Part shown: positions 1 to 6,982 of the stretch, piece by piece
Layout of the letters: each line of letters starts with the position of its first letter
Numbering within the stretch: position 1 is the stretch's first letter
DNA from: Aquificaceae bacterium
GTDB taxonomy: Bacteria; Aquificota; Aquificia; Aquificales; Aquificaceae
Reading direction: 5' to 3'
Assembly (NCBI GenBank): GCA_015490215.1
Contig: WFYH01000061.1
Location: forward strand, 1 to 23,654
DNA: 23,654 bases
The notes under the pieces: model-generated
What the model saw: the letters and a program-made list of their open reading frames with translations, nothing else
Told to the model about the DNA's origin: nothing
Database searches by the model: none
Made by a program: the position numbers and the translations under genes

Positions 1-1
1 A

Positions 2-280
2 TATACCTCCGAGGGAGTTGTGAACATAAGGCACGAGCAATACAAAAAAGACTTTTCGCCTCTTGATTCCAACTGTGATTGTTACACCTGCCGAAACTTT
101 TCCAAAGCTTACCTCAGGCACCTCTTTGTAGCTGAGGAGATTAGCGCCTACGTTCTTAACACAATTCACAACTTGCGTTTTTACCTTCGTATGATGGAGG
201 AGATAAGGGAAAACATAAAAGAGGAAAGGTTTGAAAGCTACAAGCGGGAGATGTTAGAAAGGGTCACGAGGAAGTTGTAG
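2..280 (+). CDS. tgt: Queuine/preQ1 tRNA-guanine transglycosylase, C-terminal part (5' truncated)
   Basis: This is the end of a tRNA-guanine transglycosylase, which exchanges G34 of GUN-anticodon tRNAs for preQ1 on the way to queuosine. The frame is open from the window edge. It reads TSEG, then NIRHEQYKKDFSPLD, then the zinc-site cysteines in CDCYTCRNFSKAYLRHL, a close match to the last ~90 residues of bacterial Tgt (Cys-x-Cys-x-x-Cys and a downstream His). The GTG at 20 is an internal Val codon and not a start, because the family motif begins upstream of it. The N-terminal barrel lies outside the window. Two other queuosine genes, queH and queC, are nearby. The identification is secure; the true start cannot be seen. 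Confidence 0.93.
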   Translation, partial: YTSEGVVNIRHEQYKKDFSPLDSNCDCYTCRNFSKAYLRHLFVAEEISAYVLNTIHNLRFYLRMMEEIRENIKEERFESYKREMLERVTRKL

Positions 281-320
281 ACCTTTAAGGTCAATTCTGT
301 GGATTTCCTCAGGGAGGGAT

Positions 321-430
321 TTAAGTTTCTTGATGTATATCTTTGCGGAGTTCATCTATCTTATCGGTGAGTCTTCTCTCAAGCTCCCTTATCTTCTGCC
401 AGAGTTCCTTACATTCTCCCCTAAGCCACC
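321..430 (-). other. Open frame without start codon, coiled-coil-like, between tgt and queH
   Basis: Between the convergent ends of tgt and queH, a minus-strand frame is open from 494 down to a TAA at 321-323. Its gene-free part reads WLRGECKELWQKIRELERR and then LTDKIDELRKDIHQET, which looks like a real amphipathic, coiled-coil protein tail. No ATG, GTG or TTG lies in this frame, and it overlaps the end of queH in the -1 frame. It may be a decayed small gene, a gene with a rare start, or chance. A second minus-strand ORF of 33 codons (355 down to 254, beginning MNSAKIYIKKLKSL) starts inside it. I do not recognise either. Confidence 0.25.
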
Positions 431-1690
431 TTAAAGGGGAACGTGGATCTTCTCCGGGTAGGGTATAACCTCTTCCACTTCCCTGCCTATAAGCTCAGCC
501 AAGACCTCCTTCGCCATAGGACCGTAAGAGTAGGCACCAAGGAGGCACAAAGAGACTTTGCCCGAAAGAATGTTTTTCTTTTCTTCTTCTAAAATCTCCC
601 TCACATCGTCAAGGGTGAAACCCCTTCCGTCTTGGAGAACGTCCGCAGGGATACCCAAAATCTTGGAGGTGTTCTCATCCCCTATAAGAAGCACCTCGGA
701 GGTCATTTCCAAAAAGCGGGTTTTGAGTCTTATCTCCACCCTGTTTTTTAAAAGCTCCTCTTCGTAGCTTGCGGGGACCAAGAAGGTCGGGTGGGTTGTT
801 AGTCTCTTCTCCCTGAGGGGGACGTCCCCGAAGTTTTCAAGGAGCACTATTTTTACAAACTGCTTGCTGAGGGTGAGGACGTTTCCTTTTCTGCTTACTA
901 CGTCCGCTTTAAGCCTACCCCTCACCGACTGGGAGTAGGGAACCACATAGGAGGGCAGGGCTTTACCTTTTATCCAAACTCCGCCTTCCAGAACCCTCCA
1001 GCCGAGGAAGGGAAACTCCCACTCCTGAACCTTAAACCCCATATCCTCCGCAAGGAAGCGGACCGCCTTTGTGAACAGTTTCTCTTCCCGTGAGCCGGGA
1101 GCTCTCTTACCGAAACAGGTCAGGTCCCAAAGGGAGTCCTCTTCCTTTTGCTGGAAAAGGGCGTATACACAACCGCAGTAATCCTGCATGTAAAGCTGGT
1201 TTTCACGGGAGAGCTTAAACATTTCCTGAGTTCCTCCCCCCTTCTTATAGTCAAGGGCTAAGAATTCAAGACCGTGCTTTTGAGCCACCTTGCGTCCGCT
1301 CTCTACAAGCTGTTGAAACCTCTTTTTCGGACTCATAAGGAGCGTGGTCGTAAAGTATCTGCAGCCTTTTTCCTTGGCAAAGAGGGCAGACCTTTCAAGC
1401 CTCACATCAAAGCACACGGAGCACCTCTGCCCCCTTTCGGGTTCCTTTTCAAGCCCCTTTGTGGACGCAAACCAATTCTCAAGGTCATATTCGCCTTCGT
1501 AGAGTTCTATCCCCAGATCTTTGCATATCCTTTGGGTTTCCACAAGGCGGAGCTGATACTCTTCGTAAGGGTGTATGTTGGGATCGTAGAAAAAGCCCAC
1601 TATGTGAGAGTCCTTAAAGTCTTCCCTGAGCCTCTTCAAAAAATAGAGGGCATCGGGAGCACAACATATGTGAACCAAAATTCTGCTCAT
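431..1690 (-). CDS. queH: Epoxyqueuosine reductase QueH with long C-terminal extension
   Basis: QueH (DUF208) reduces epoxyqueuosine to queuosine in tRNA, the last step of Q synthesis, independently of cobalamin. The 419-residue product begins MSRILVHICCAPD. It shows the expected adjacent cysteines C9-C10, a Cys-x-x-Cys at 90-93 (QRCSVC) and a further YCGCVY at 171-176, all typical of the iron-sulfur enzyme. Short QueH proteins are about 180-220 residues. Here a region of about 230 residues (roughly 187-419) follows the catalytic part, and I cannot assign it a domain. The ATG at 1690 has no Shine-Dalgarno, but a TAAAAT box sits 7 nt upstream, suggesting a leaderless message. The gene is divergent from the decarboxylase and converges on tgt. 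Confidence 0.88.
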   Translation of the reverse strand: MSRILVHICCAPDALYFLKRLREDFKDSHIVGFFYDPNIHPYEEYQLRLVETQRICKDLGIELYEGEYDLENWFASTKGLEKEPERGQRCSVCFDVRLERSALFAKEKGCRYFTTTLLMSPKKRFQQLVESGRKVAQKHGLEFLALDYKKGGGTQEMFKLSRENQLYMQDYCGCVYALFQQKEEDSLWDLTCFGKRAPGSREEKLFTKAVRFLAEDMGFKVQEWEFPFLGWRVLEGGVWIKGKALPSYVVPYSQSVRGRLKADVVSRKGNVLTLSKQFVKIVLLENFGDVPLREKRLTTHPTFLVPASYEEELLKNRVEIRLKTRFLEMTSEVLLIGDENTSKILGIPADVLQDGRGFTLDDVREILEEEKKNILSGKVSLCLLGAYSYGPMAKEVLAELIGREVEEVIPYPEKIHVPL

Positions 1691-1697
1691 AGATTGA

Positions 1698-1703
1698 ATT
1701 TTA
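1698..1703 (-). promoter_or_regulatory. Putative -10 box for queH (leaderless start)
   Basis: Read on the minus strand this is TAAAAT (5 of 6 to TATAAT), 7 nt before the queH ATG. A weak TTCAAT lies 17 nt further upstream (1721-1726). There is no purine-rich ribosome-binding site before the ATG, so transcription probably begins at or next to the start codon. Confidence 0.45.
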
Positions 1704-1736
1704 TCCTTCGGAAAGCCTAAATTGAAAAGGGAAAGG

Positions 1737-2906
1737 ATGGCTACGTTGGTAAATTCGGGAGAGCTTCAGTTTGAGTTCGCCAGGAGGTATTTCAATGAGT
1801 TTGTTTCGGTCAGGGAAGAGCTTCTGAGGACCCTGCGTACCGTAGAAACTCCGGCTCTTGTGATGGACCTTGAGGGTATAAAGAGCAGATACGTGGAGAT
1901 AAAGTATCACCTTCCCGAGTTTAACGTTTACTATGCGGTGAAGGCGAACGACGACATTAAGGTCCTTAGCGCCCTCTCTAAAATGGGTTCCGGCTTTGAG
2001 GTGGCTTCTGCAGAAGAGCTTAAAAAAGTTCTATCCCTCGGGGTTCCGCCCGAAAAGATCATATCAAGCAACCCCATAAAACCACCCGAGTTTATAGACT
2101 ACGCCTATTCGGTGGGTGTAAAACGCTTTGCGGTGGACAGTTTCACCGAGGTGGAGAAAATAGCCAAGATCGCACCCCGTGCAAGGGTCTATGTAAGGGT
2201 GGTTGTTCCCAACGAGGGTAGCGAGTGGCCCCTCTCCCGTAAATTCGGAGTGGACAAGGATACCGCCTTGGAGATACTTGACTACGCTAACAGGAAGGGT
2301 CTCGTGCCTATAGGATTAACCTTCCATGTAGGGTCCCAGTGCAATAACTTGCGCAACTGGTTTATAGGGATCAGGGATTCCGCCTACATATGGCAGAAGG
2401 CTCTACAAAAGGGTATAAGGATGCTGGTTCTAAACATAGGCGGAGGTCTGCCGGTTAGATACATAAGGGAAGCCCTCAGAGTTGAAGATGTTGCCTATTA
2501 TCTGAGGGGTCTTCTCAGGAAGTATTTTCCCTCTCAGCCCTACGAGCTTCAGATGGAGCCGGGCAGGGGAGTGGTGGGAGATAAAGGCATTCTGGTCACG
2601 AGAGTTATAGGGAAGGCAAAAAGAGGCGGTGAGAACTGGATCTATTTAGATACGGGGGTTTTCAACGGGCTTGCGGAAGTGCTCGGAGGCATAAGGTATC
2701 CCATTTACGTGGAGAAAGAAGGAGACCTGAAGGAGTGGACGGTCGGAGGTATATCCTGCGACAGTATGGACGTTATAGCTAAGGGGGTATTCCTGCCGGA
2801 GGTTGAGGTGGGTGACAGGATCTATCTGCTTTCGGCGGGAGCCTATACCACCGTTTACGGAGCTAACTTCAACGGCTTCCCCGTCCCTCAAGTTATAGCT
2901 CTCTGA
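1737..2906 (+). CDS. PLP-dependent decarboxylase, ornithine/lysine decarboxylase group (alanine-racemase fold III)
   Basis: This 389-residue protein is a fold-III amino-acid decarboxylase, most likely an ornithine (or lysine/ornithine) decarboxylase feeding polyamine synthesis. Visible motifs are YYAVKAN with the PLP lysine at about residue 69, SRKFG, FHVGSQC, the phosphate-binding GGGLP, EPGR, and near the end CDSMD and GAYTTVYGANFNGF. The CDSxD site favours ornithine-type substrates over meso-diaminopimelate. I chose ATG 1737 because GGGAAAGG lies just before it; a TTG at 1722 would add five residues. A ~35-residue N-terminal stretch precedes the conserved TPALVMDL strand. Its last 14 nt overlap the convergent PilT-like gene. 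bpsA, which uses polyamines, is elsewhere in the window. The family is secure; the exact substrate is inferred. Confidence 0.82.
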   Translation: MATLVNSGELQFEFARRYFNEFVSVREELLRTLRTVETPALVMDLEGIKSRYVEIKYHLPEFNVYYAVKANDDIKVLSALSKMGSGFEVASAEELKKVLSLGVPPEKIISSNPIKPPEFIDYAYSVGVKRFAVDSFTEVEKIAKIAPRARVYVRVVVPNEGSEWPLSRKFGVDKDTALEILDYANRKGLVPIGLTFHVGSQCNNLRNWFIGIRDSAYIWQKALQKGIRMLVLNIGGGLPVRYIREALRVEDVAYYLRGLLRKYFPSQPYELQMEPGRGVVGDKGILVTRVIGKAKRGGENWIYLDTGVFNGLAEVLGGIRYPIYVEKEGDLKEWTVGGISCDSMDVIAKGVFLPEVEVGDRIYLLSAGAYTTVYGANFNGFPVPQVIAL

Positions 2907-3741
2907 CCGAGAAAGAGATTTTCCCCTCTTCGTTAAGCTCAAGTTCCACAACCAGAGAGATGAGATCCCATATCTCCTCCGCATACTCCGCCAAGTAAAC
3001 CTCCAAGGTTCTGCGCAGGCTCTTCGTATCCGAGGCTGTAAGGCTGAATAGGGTAAGTATGGGAACGTCCAGCAGCTTTCTTATGGATGTGAGGGCACCC
3101 TTGACCGCTATATCGCTCACGTAGATTATCTCGGGGTTCAGGAAAAGGGCTTCCTCAACACCTTCCTCAAAGCTATTTACGTCCACACCCACCTCCCGCT
3201 GGATGACTATAGAGGAGCTGTGCTTCATCAGGTAGGTTATGGGTCTTTCTAGGATGTAAATAAGCCAGCTTCTTCTGGAGCATATCTCATTAAGTAGGGA
3301 ATAGGAGAATAGGTTGTGAACTACAAAGGACCTACTGACTATACCAACTATCCGACCACCTTCTTCAACCTTCCTTATAAGCTCCTTTGCCTCATCGGGA
3401 TTTGCAACTATCTCTCCGAGGGGAGGTATATCGTAGGGAACTTTAATAATGCTTACCACGTAGCTTCCCCTTTGGGTTATGTAGGTAACCCTTATCCTTC
3501 CTACATTGGGAAGACCGAAGGAGAAAAACCCTTCCCTGCCCAGAGATCCCAGAGACGAGGCTGTGTGGGAACGCAGGGACACAAGGGTTTCCCTTATGTC
3601 CTCGGGGGATAGGATAACGTCCATGATCCTCCTTATAACCCTGTCCCTCCTCTCTACGGGGGAAGCTTTGGGAGCCAATATGATCTCGGAAAACTCCCTC
3701 TTCTCCGCCAAAAAGTTCAGAATCTCGGGGGCTATGTTCAT
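2893..3741 (-). CDS. PilT/GspE-like protein with degenerate P-loop (predicted non-ATPase)
   Basis: The 282-residue product aligns by eye along the length of twitching-motility ATPases such as PilT. An N-terminal PAS-like part has GRIRVTYITQRGSYVVSII (81-99, PilT: ARFRVNAFNQNRG...). The Walker A position reads GIVSRSFVVHN (133-143) in place of GPTGSGKS. Then come ILERPIT (163-169, Asp-box position), the hallmark QRE at 181-183, a Walker-B-like LNPEIIYVSDI (201-211; PilT: DPDIILVGEM) and SLTASDTKSLRR (233-244) at the HTxSA box. The glycines, lysine and Ser/Thr of the P-loop are all missing, and so are the key Glu/His residues, so nucleotide hydrolysis is not expected. The frame is intact, which suggests selection. 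No pilus gene is adjacent. A GGAGG lies 16 nt before the ATG, unusually far, so the start is uncertain. Confidence 0.65.
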   Translation of the reverse strand: MNIAPEILNFLAEKREFSEIILAPKASPVERRDRVIRRIMDVILSPEDIRETLVSLRSHTASSLGSLGREGFFSFGLPNVGRIRVTYITQRGSYVVSIIKVPYDIPPLGEIVANPDEAKELIRKVEEGGRIVGIVSRSFVVHNLFSYSLLNEICSRRSWLIYILERPITYLMKHSSSIVIQREVGVDVNSFEEGVEEALFLNPEIIYVSDIAVKGALTSIRKLLDVPILTLFSLTASDTKSLRRTLEVYLAEYAEEIWDLISLVVELELNEEGKISFSVREL

Positions 3742-3806
3742 GACAAAGGCTATTTTACCTCCAACCGCTGAAGGTGACGGTCTTTGAGTTTACAGTGGGT
3801 TGGAAC

Positions 3807-3835
3807 TTGAATTCTCCGGAGAGGATTCGTATAAT
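3807..3835 (+). promoter_or_regulatory. Sigma70-type promoter of the ba3 oxidase operon
   Basis: TTGAAT (3807-3812) and a perfect TATAAT (3830-3835) are separated by exactly 17 nt. The first gene of the operon starts at 3867 with AGGAGG before it, leaving a leader of about 25 nt. This is the best promoter in the window. Confidence 0.75.
3813..3822. promoter_or_regulatory. Palindrome in the promoter spacer, candidate operator
   Basis: TCTCCGGAGA is a perfect 10-bp palindrome placed between the -35 and -10 boxes of the ba3 promoter. Outer arms GAAT (3809-3812) and ATTC (3825-3828) extend the symmetry, with two extra bases on the right. The position suits a repressor or an activator that bends the spacer. 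No regulator gene is adjacent, so this is inference. Confidence 0.35.
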
Positions 3836-3866
3836 ATAGTTAATACTAACTAACAGGAGGTGAGCC

Positions 3867-3986
3867 ATGGGTGAGAAGGAGCGTTTTTTTCCTTCAGGGG
3901 CGGTGGGCTTCTTTGCTTTCTTAGTGGCTTTTTACGTATTCCTCTGGGGACTCGTTTACATACTCCTTCTTTCTTCCGCAGGTTGA
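3867..3986 (+). CDS. cbaD: ba3-type cytochrome oxidase subunit IIa (39 residues)
   Basis: This short gene encodes a single-helix protein: a polar start MGEKERFFPSG, one hydrophobic segment of about 24 residues (GAVGFFAFLVAFYVFLWG and on to YILLL), and a tiny tail SSAG. Size, one-helix design and position directly before the CuA subunit match subunit IIa of Thermus-type ba3 oxidase, which stands in for a helix that the short subunit II lacks. A strong AGGAGGTGA precedes the ATG, and a consensus promoter lies upstream. The next gene starts 15 nt after its stop with its own GGAGG. It is easily missed because of its size. Confidence 0.8.
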   Translation: MGEKERFFPSGAVGFFAFLVAFYVFLWGLVYILLLSSAG

Positions 3987-4001
3987 TCAGGGAGGTTAGC
4001 C

Positions 4002-4451
4002 ATGGATAAGGCGGAAAGGAATGCGATAACCATAGCCTTAGCACTACTTTTGTTTTTCTTCACCCTGATCGTCTATGCGGCAAAGGGGCTAAAGATTGAC
4101 CTTCCCACCTGTATAACAGACGTTCAACCCTTTAAAGAGGGCAGACTTATTCAGCATGCACCCGACAGATACGAACTCCACGTTGTGGCGAGGATGTGGT
4201 TCTTTGACTTTGATCAAGGAAGGACAGAGATAGAGATTCCCGCAGGGTCGGTGGTTGACATATACCTAACCTCCGCAGACGTGGTTCACGGGATGCACAT
4301 AAACGGGACCACCGTAAACCTTATGGCTATTCCCGGAACGGTCAACTACGCCAGATACAAGTTTGAAAAGCCCGGTGTTTACCACGTAGTCTGTCACGAG
4401 TTCTGCGGTGTGGGACACCACGCCATGCAGGGAAAGATAATCGTCAAGTAA
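4002..4451 (+). CDS. cbaB: ba3-type cytochrome c oxidase subunit II (CuA protein)
   Basis: Subunit II receives electrons from cytochrome c through the binuclear CuA centre and passes them to subunit I. The 149-residue protein has one N-terminal membrane helix (about 9-27) and a periplasmic cupredoxin domain. The CuA ligands are visible: H96 in VVHGMHI, and C131, E133 (backbone), C135, H139 and M142 in CHEFCGVGHHAM. One helix and short length are typical of B-type (ba3) oxidases, unlike the two-helix coxB at 21470-22189. It sits between the genes for subunit IIa and subunit I, with a GGAGG 8 nt before the ATG. Confidence 0.93.
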   Translation: MDKAERNAITIALALLLFFFTLIVYAAKGLKIDLPTCITDVQPFKEGRLIQHAPDRYELHVVARMWFFDFDQGRTEIEIPAGSVVDIYLTSADVVHGMHINGTTVNLMAIPGTVNYARYKFEKPGVYHVVCHEFCGVGHHAMQGKIIVK

Positions 4452-4464
4452 GGGAGGTGAAAGA

Positions 4465-6219
4465 ATGAAAGTGGAAGGAAGCATCAAGTTCATAATCCTC
4501 AGCGAAGTGGTTTTCCCCATACTTCTTCTTATCTTTGGCATTTACCACGGCGTTATGCAGGTTCTCTACAGGGCGGGAATTATCAGAGCGGATTCCTTTT
4601 TGGGTATAGATTACTACCAAGGGCTTACGCTCCACGGGGTAATTAACGCCATAGTCTTTACCACCTTCTTTGCGGTAGCCTTCGGAAACGCCGTGGTTCT
4701 CTATCTCCTCAAAAAGCCCCTCAGACCTGTGGTTCAATGGGTCTCTTGGGTCCTGATGGTGGGCGGAACCCTTATGGCGGCGTGGGCTATGTTCAGCGGG
4801 AAAGCGACCCTCCTTTACACCTTCTACCCTCCTCTCATAGGTCACTGGACCTTTTACATAGGGGCGGTTCTGCTGGTCATTGGCTCCCTGATACCCTTCT
4901 TCTTTGATTGGATACCCAATGCGATAGCTTGGAAGAGGGAAAACCCTGACAAAAAGCTACCCCTTGCGGTCTTCGGGGTCTTTGTAAACCACATCCTGTG
5001 GACGATAATGGTCATCCCCGTAGCCATAGAGATACTCTTTCAGCTCTTTCCCCTCTCGGTGGGTTGGGTGGATGAGATCAATCCACTCCTTGCGAGGACT
5101 CTCTTTTGGTTCTTCGGTCACCCGGTGGTTTACTTCTGGCTCCTTCCCGCCTACGTGATGCTCTATACGATGCTCCCCAAGATAGTTTCCGAGAAGGGTA
5201 AGCTCTACTCAGATCCTGCCGCAAGGCTAGCCTTTATACTCTTTCTTCTCTTCTCCCTTCCGGTGGGACTTCACCATCAGTTCACCGAACCGGGTATAAG
5301 CAACGCTTGGAAGCTGATCCACGCCCTCTTTACCTTCTGCGTTGCCCTCCCAAGCCTTATAACCGCCTTTACCGTGGCAGCTTCTTTGGAATATTCAGCA
5401 AAGGCTGAAGACCCTTCCGTAAAGGATTCAAAATTTTACTGGTGGACCCGCCTGCCTTACCTTAGGCTTGAGGGGGATAAGTGGCTCTTTTCCTACTTCT
5501 TTGCGGGATTGGTCCTCTTCTTCTTCGGAGGTATAACGGGAATTGTAAACGCCTCTTACAACCTGAACTTGGTGGTTCACAACACAGCTTATGTGCCCGG
5601 GCACTTCCACACCACGGTAGGCGGACTCGTTCTCTTAGCCTTCTTGGGAATGTCCCTCTACATGGTTGCCAAGCTCAGGGGAACGGACGTTAAATTCAAA
5701 GGGCTTGCGGCTTTGGCTCCCTATTTCTGGATGCAGGGGATGTTCATGTTCTCCTACGCCATGATGGTGGGTGGTGCCCTTGAAGGTTTCCCGAGGAGGA
5801 CCAACGCTGGACTTACCTATCTGAACCCCGACTCTCCTCTGTACAGACCCGAGTGGGTGGGTTACGCTCAGCTTTCGGTCGTGGGCGGAGCACTCTTGGG
5901 GATAGGCTTCGTTCTGTTCCTTATAGCCTTCTTCGGAACCCTTTTCGCTCCTTCGGTAAGGGAACCTGCAGTTGAATTCCCCATAGCGGAAGCCTACCAC
6001 GATGCACCTACCCCCGCTCTGAACAACCTAAAAGGCTGGACGGTAGCCGCAGTCCTGTTGGCGGTTCTCTCTTACATACCTCCCCTCTACGACGTAACCC
6101 AAAGGGGAGTTTTCTACAACTCTCCCGCCTACAACGAAAAGTATCCCATGCCTATAAAACAGCTCCAGCAGACTCAAAAGGAAGGTAGGAAACTCTCCAT
6201 GAAGGAGGAAGTGCGTTGA
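4465..6219 (+). CDS. cbaA: ba3-type cytochrome c oxidase subunit I
   Basis: This is the catalytic haem-copper subunit of a B-type oxidase, which reduces O2 to water and pumps protons. The 584-residue polytopic protein shows the low-spin haem His region GLTLHGVINA, the CuB His-Tyr motif GHPVVYFWLLPAY, the HH pair in VGLHHQF, and the haem ligands in HNTAYVPGHFH. The segments ARLAFILFLLFSLPVG and PSLITAFTVAASLE closely follow Thermus ba3 rather than A-type oxidases. The start has GGGAGGTGA upstream. Its TGA overlaps the TTG start of the next gene. B-type enzymes usually have high oxygen affinity, so this may serve at low oxygen. Confidence 0.95.
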   Translation: MKVEGSIKFIILSEVVFPILLLIFGIYHGVMQVLYRAGIIRADSFLGIDYYQGLTLHGVINAIVFTTFFAVAFGNAVVLYLLKKPLRPVVQWVSWVLMVGGTLMAAWAMFSGKATLLYTFYPPLIGHWTFYIGAVLLVIGSLIPFFFDWIPNAIAWKRENPDKKLPLAVFGVFVNHILWTIMVIPVAIEILFQLFPLSVGWVDEINPLLARTLFWFFGHPVVYFWLLPAYVMLYTMLPKIVSEKGKLYSDPAARLAFILFLLFSLPVGLHHQFTEPGISNAWKLIHALFTFCVALPSLITAFTVAASLEYSAKAEDPSVKDSKFYWWTRLPYLRLEGDKWLFSYFFAGLVLFFFGGITGIVNASYNLNLVVHNTAYVPGHFHTTVGGLVLLAFLGMSLYMVAKLRGTDVKFKGLAALAPYFWMQGMFMFSYAMMVGGALEGFPRRTNAGLTYLNPDSPLYRPEWVGYAQLSVVGGALLGIGFVLFLIAFFGTLFAPSVREPAVEFPIAEAYHDAPTPALNNLKGWTVAAVLLAVLSYIPPLYDVTQRGVFYNSPAYNEKYPMPIKQLQQTQKEGRKLSMKEEVR

Positions 6220-6950
6220 GGCGTCTCTTCTCCGCCCTTGCCTCCCTCGTCCTGCCCCTTTTTCTTTTCTTTTTTACCTCCTTTGCCCAAACGGGCGGGA
6301 CGGGTATACCCCCCAATGAAAGCAGAACCCTCGGGAAGCCCGTTCCCGACGCTGTCCTTGTGGACTCAAGGGGAAAGGAATTTCACCTTTACGACCTTAA
6401 GGGGAAACCCGTTATCCTTAGCCCCATATACACCCACTGCACCTCCGCCTGCCCGATAATAACGGAAAATCTCAAGGATACCGTTAAGCTCTTCGGAAAA
6501 CCGGGAAAAGACTTTTATATCCTCAGCATTACCTTTGACCCTAAGGACAGCGTCCAAGATCTAAAGAGGTTTCAGGAAAAGCACAAGCTCGGTGAAGGGT
6601 GGAAGGTTGTATTGGTCAAAGATAAATCTCAACTCTTTAAATTGCTTGATGCCATAGACTTTAGGTTTGCCACCCTACCCAACAGGGAATTTGTGCACCC
6701 CAACCTGATAGTCTTTCTTGATAAAAACCTGATCATAAGAAAGTATCTCTACGGGGTTACCTTTGACAAACTTGAATTCGCCAACGCCCTGCGGATTGCA
6801 AAGGGAGAGATAGCCCTGCCGGAAAAGTTCAGAGGGCATCTGTTTCTGGTAGGTATGCTTGGCTTCGTGGGGACGGTGGTCTTTACCGTTATAAGAATTT
6901 CCCGCTTGCGCTACAGAAAGAGGGAAGGGGCTGTGCGCCTCAAAGGCTGA
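6216..6950 (+). CDS. SCO1/SenC/PrrC copper chaperone (ba3 operon)
   Basis: SCO proteins are membrane-anchored thioredoxin-fold proteins that deliver copper to, or reduce, the CuA site. This 244-residue product has an N-terminal hydrophobic signal (about 5-24), the copper site THCTSACP (C75, C79) with the distal His in VHPNLIVF (H161), and an extra C-terminal membrane helix (about 208-227). The start is TTG at 6216, overlapping the stop of subunit I as TTGA, with GGAGGA six nt upstream. Translational coupling and position make the ba3 CuA subunit its likely client. A second, distinct SCO is in the other oxidase operon. Confidence 0.9.
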   Translation: MRRLFSALASLVLPLFLFFFTSFAQTGGTGIPPNESRTLGKPVPDAVLVDSRGKEFHLYDLKGKPVILSPIYTHCTSACPIITENLKDTVKLFGKPGKDFYILSITFDPKDSVQDLKRFQEKHKLGEGWKVVLVKDKSQLFKLLDAIDFRFATLPNREFVHPNLIVFLDKNLIIRKYLYGVTFDKLEFANALRIAKGEIALPEKFRGHLFLVGMLGFVGTVVFTVIRISRLRYRKREGAVRLKG

Positions 6951-6965
6951 AACACACCAACGCCG

Positions 6966-6971
6966 TATAAT
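6966..6971 (+). promoter_or_regulatory. -10 box for queC (leaderless start)
   Basis: A perfect TATAAT lies 11 nt before the queC ATG. No clear -35 hexamer is seen at 16-18 nt and no Shine-Dalgarno lies between the box and the ATG, so the transcript would carry a leader of only a few nucleotides. Confidence 0.55.
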
Positions 6972-6982
6972 TTATTAAGTTC

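Noticed and set aside
1274..1720. Plus-strand ORF of 148 codons opposite queH
   Set aside because: It mirrors the coding frame of queH, whose catalytic cysteines are intact, and no protein-like motif is seen.
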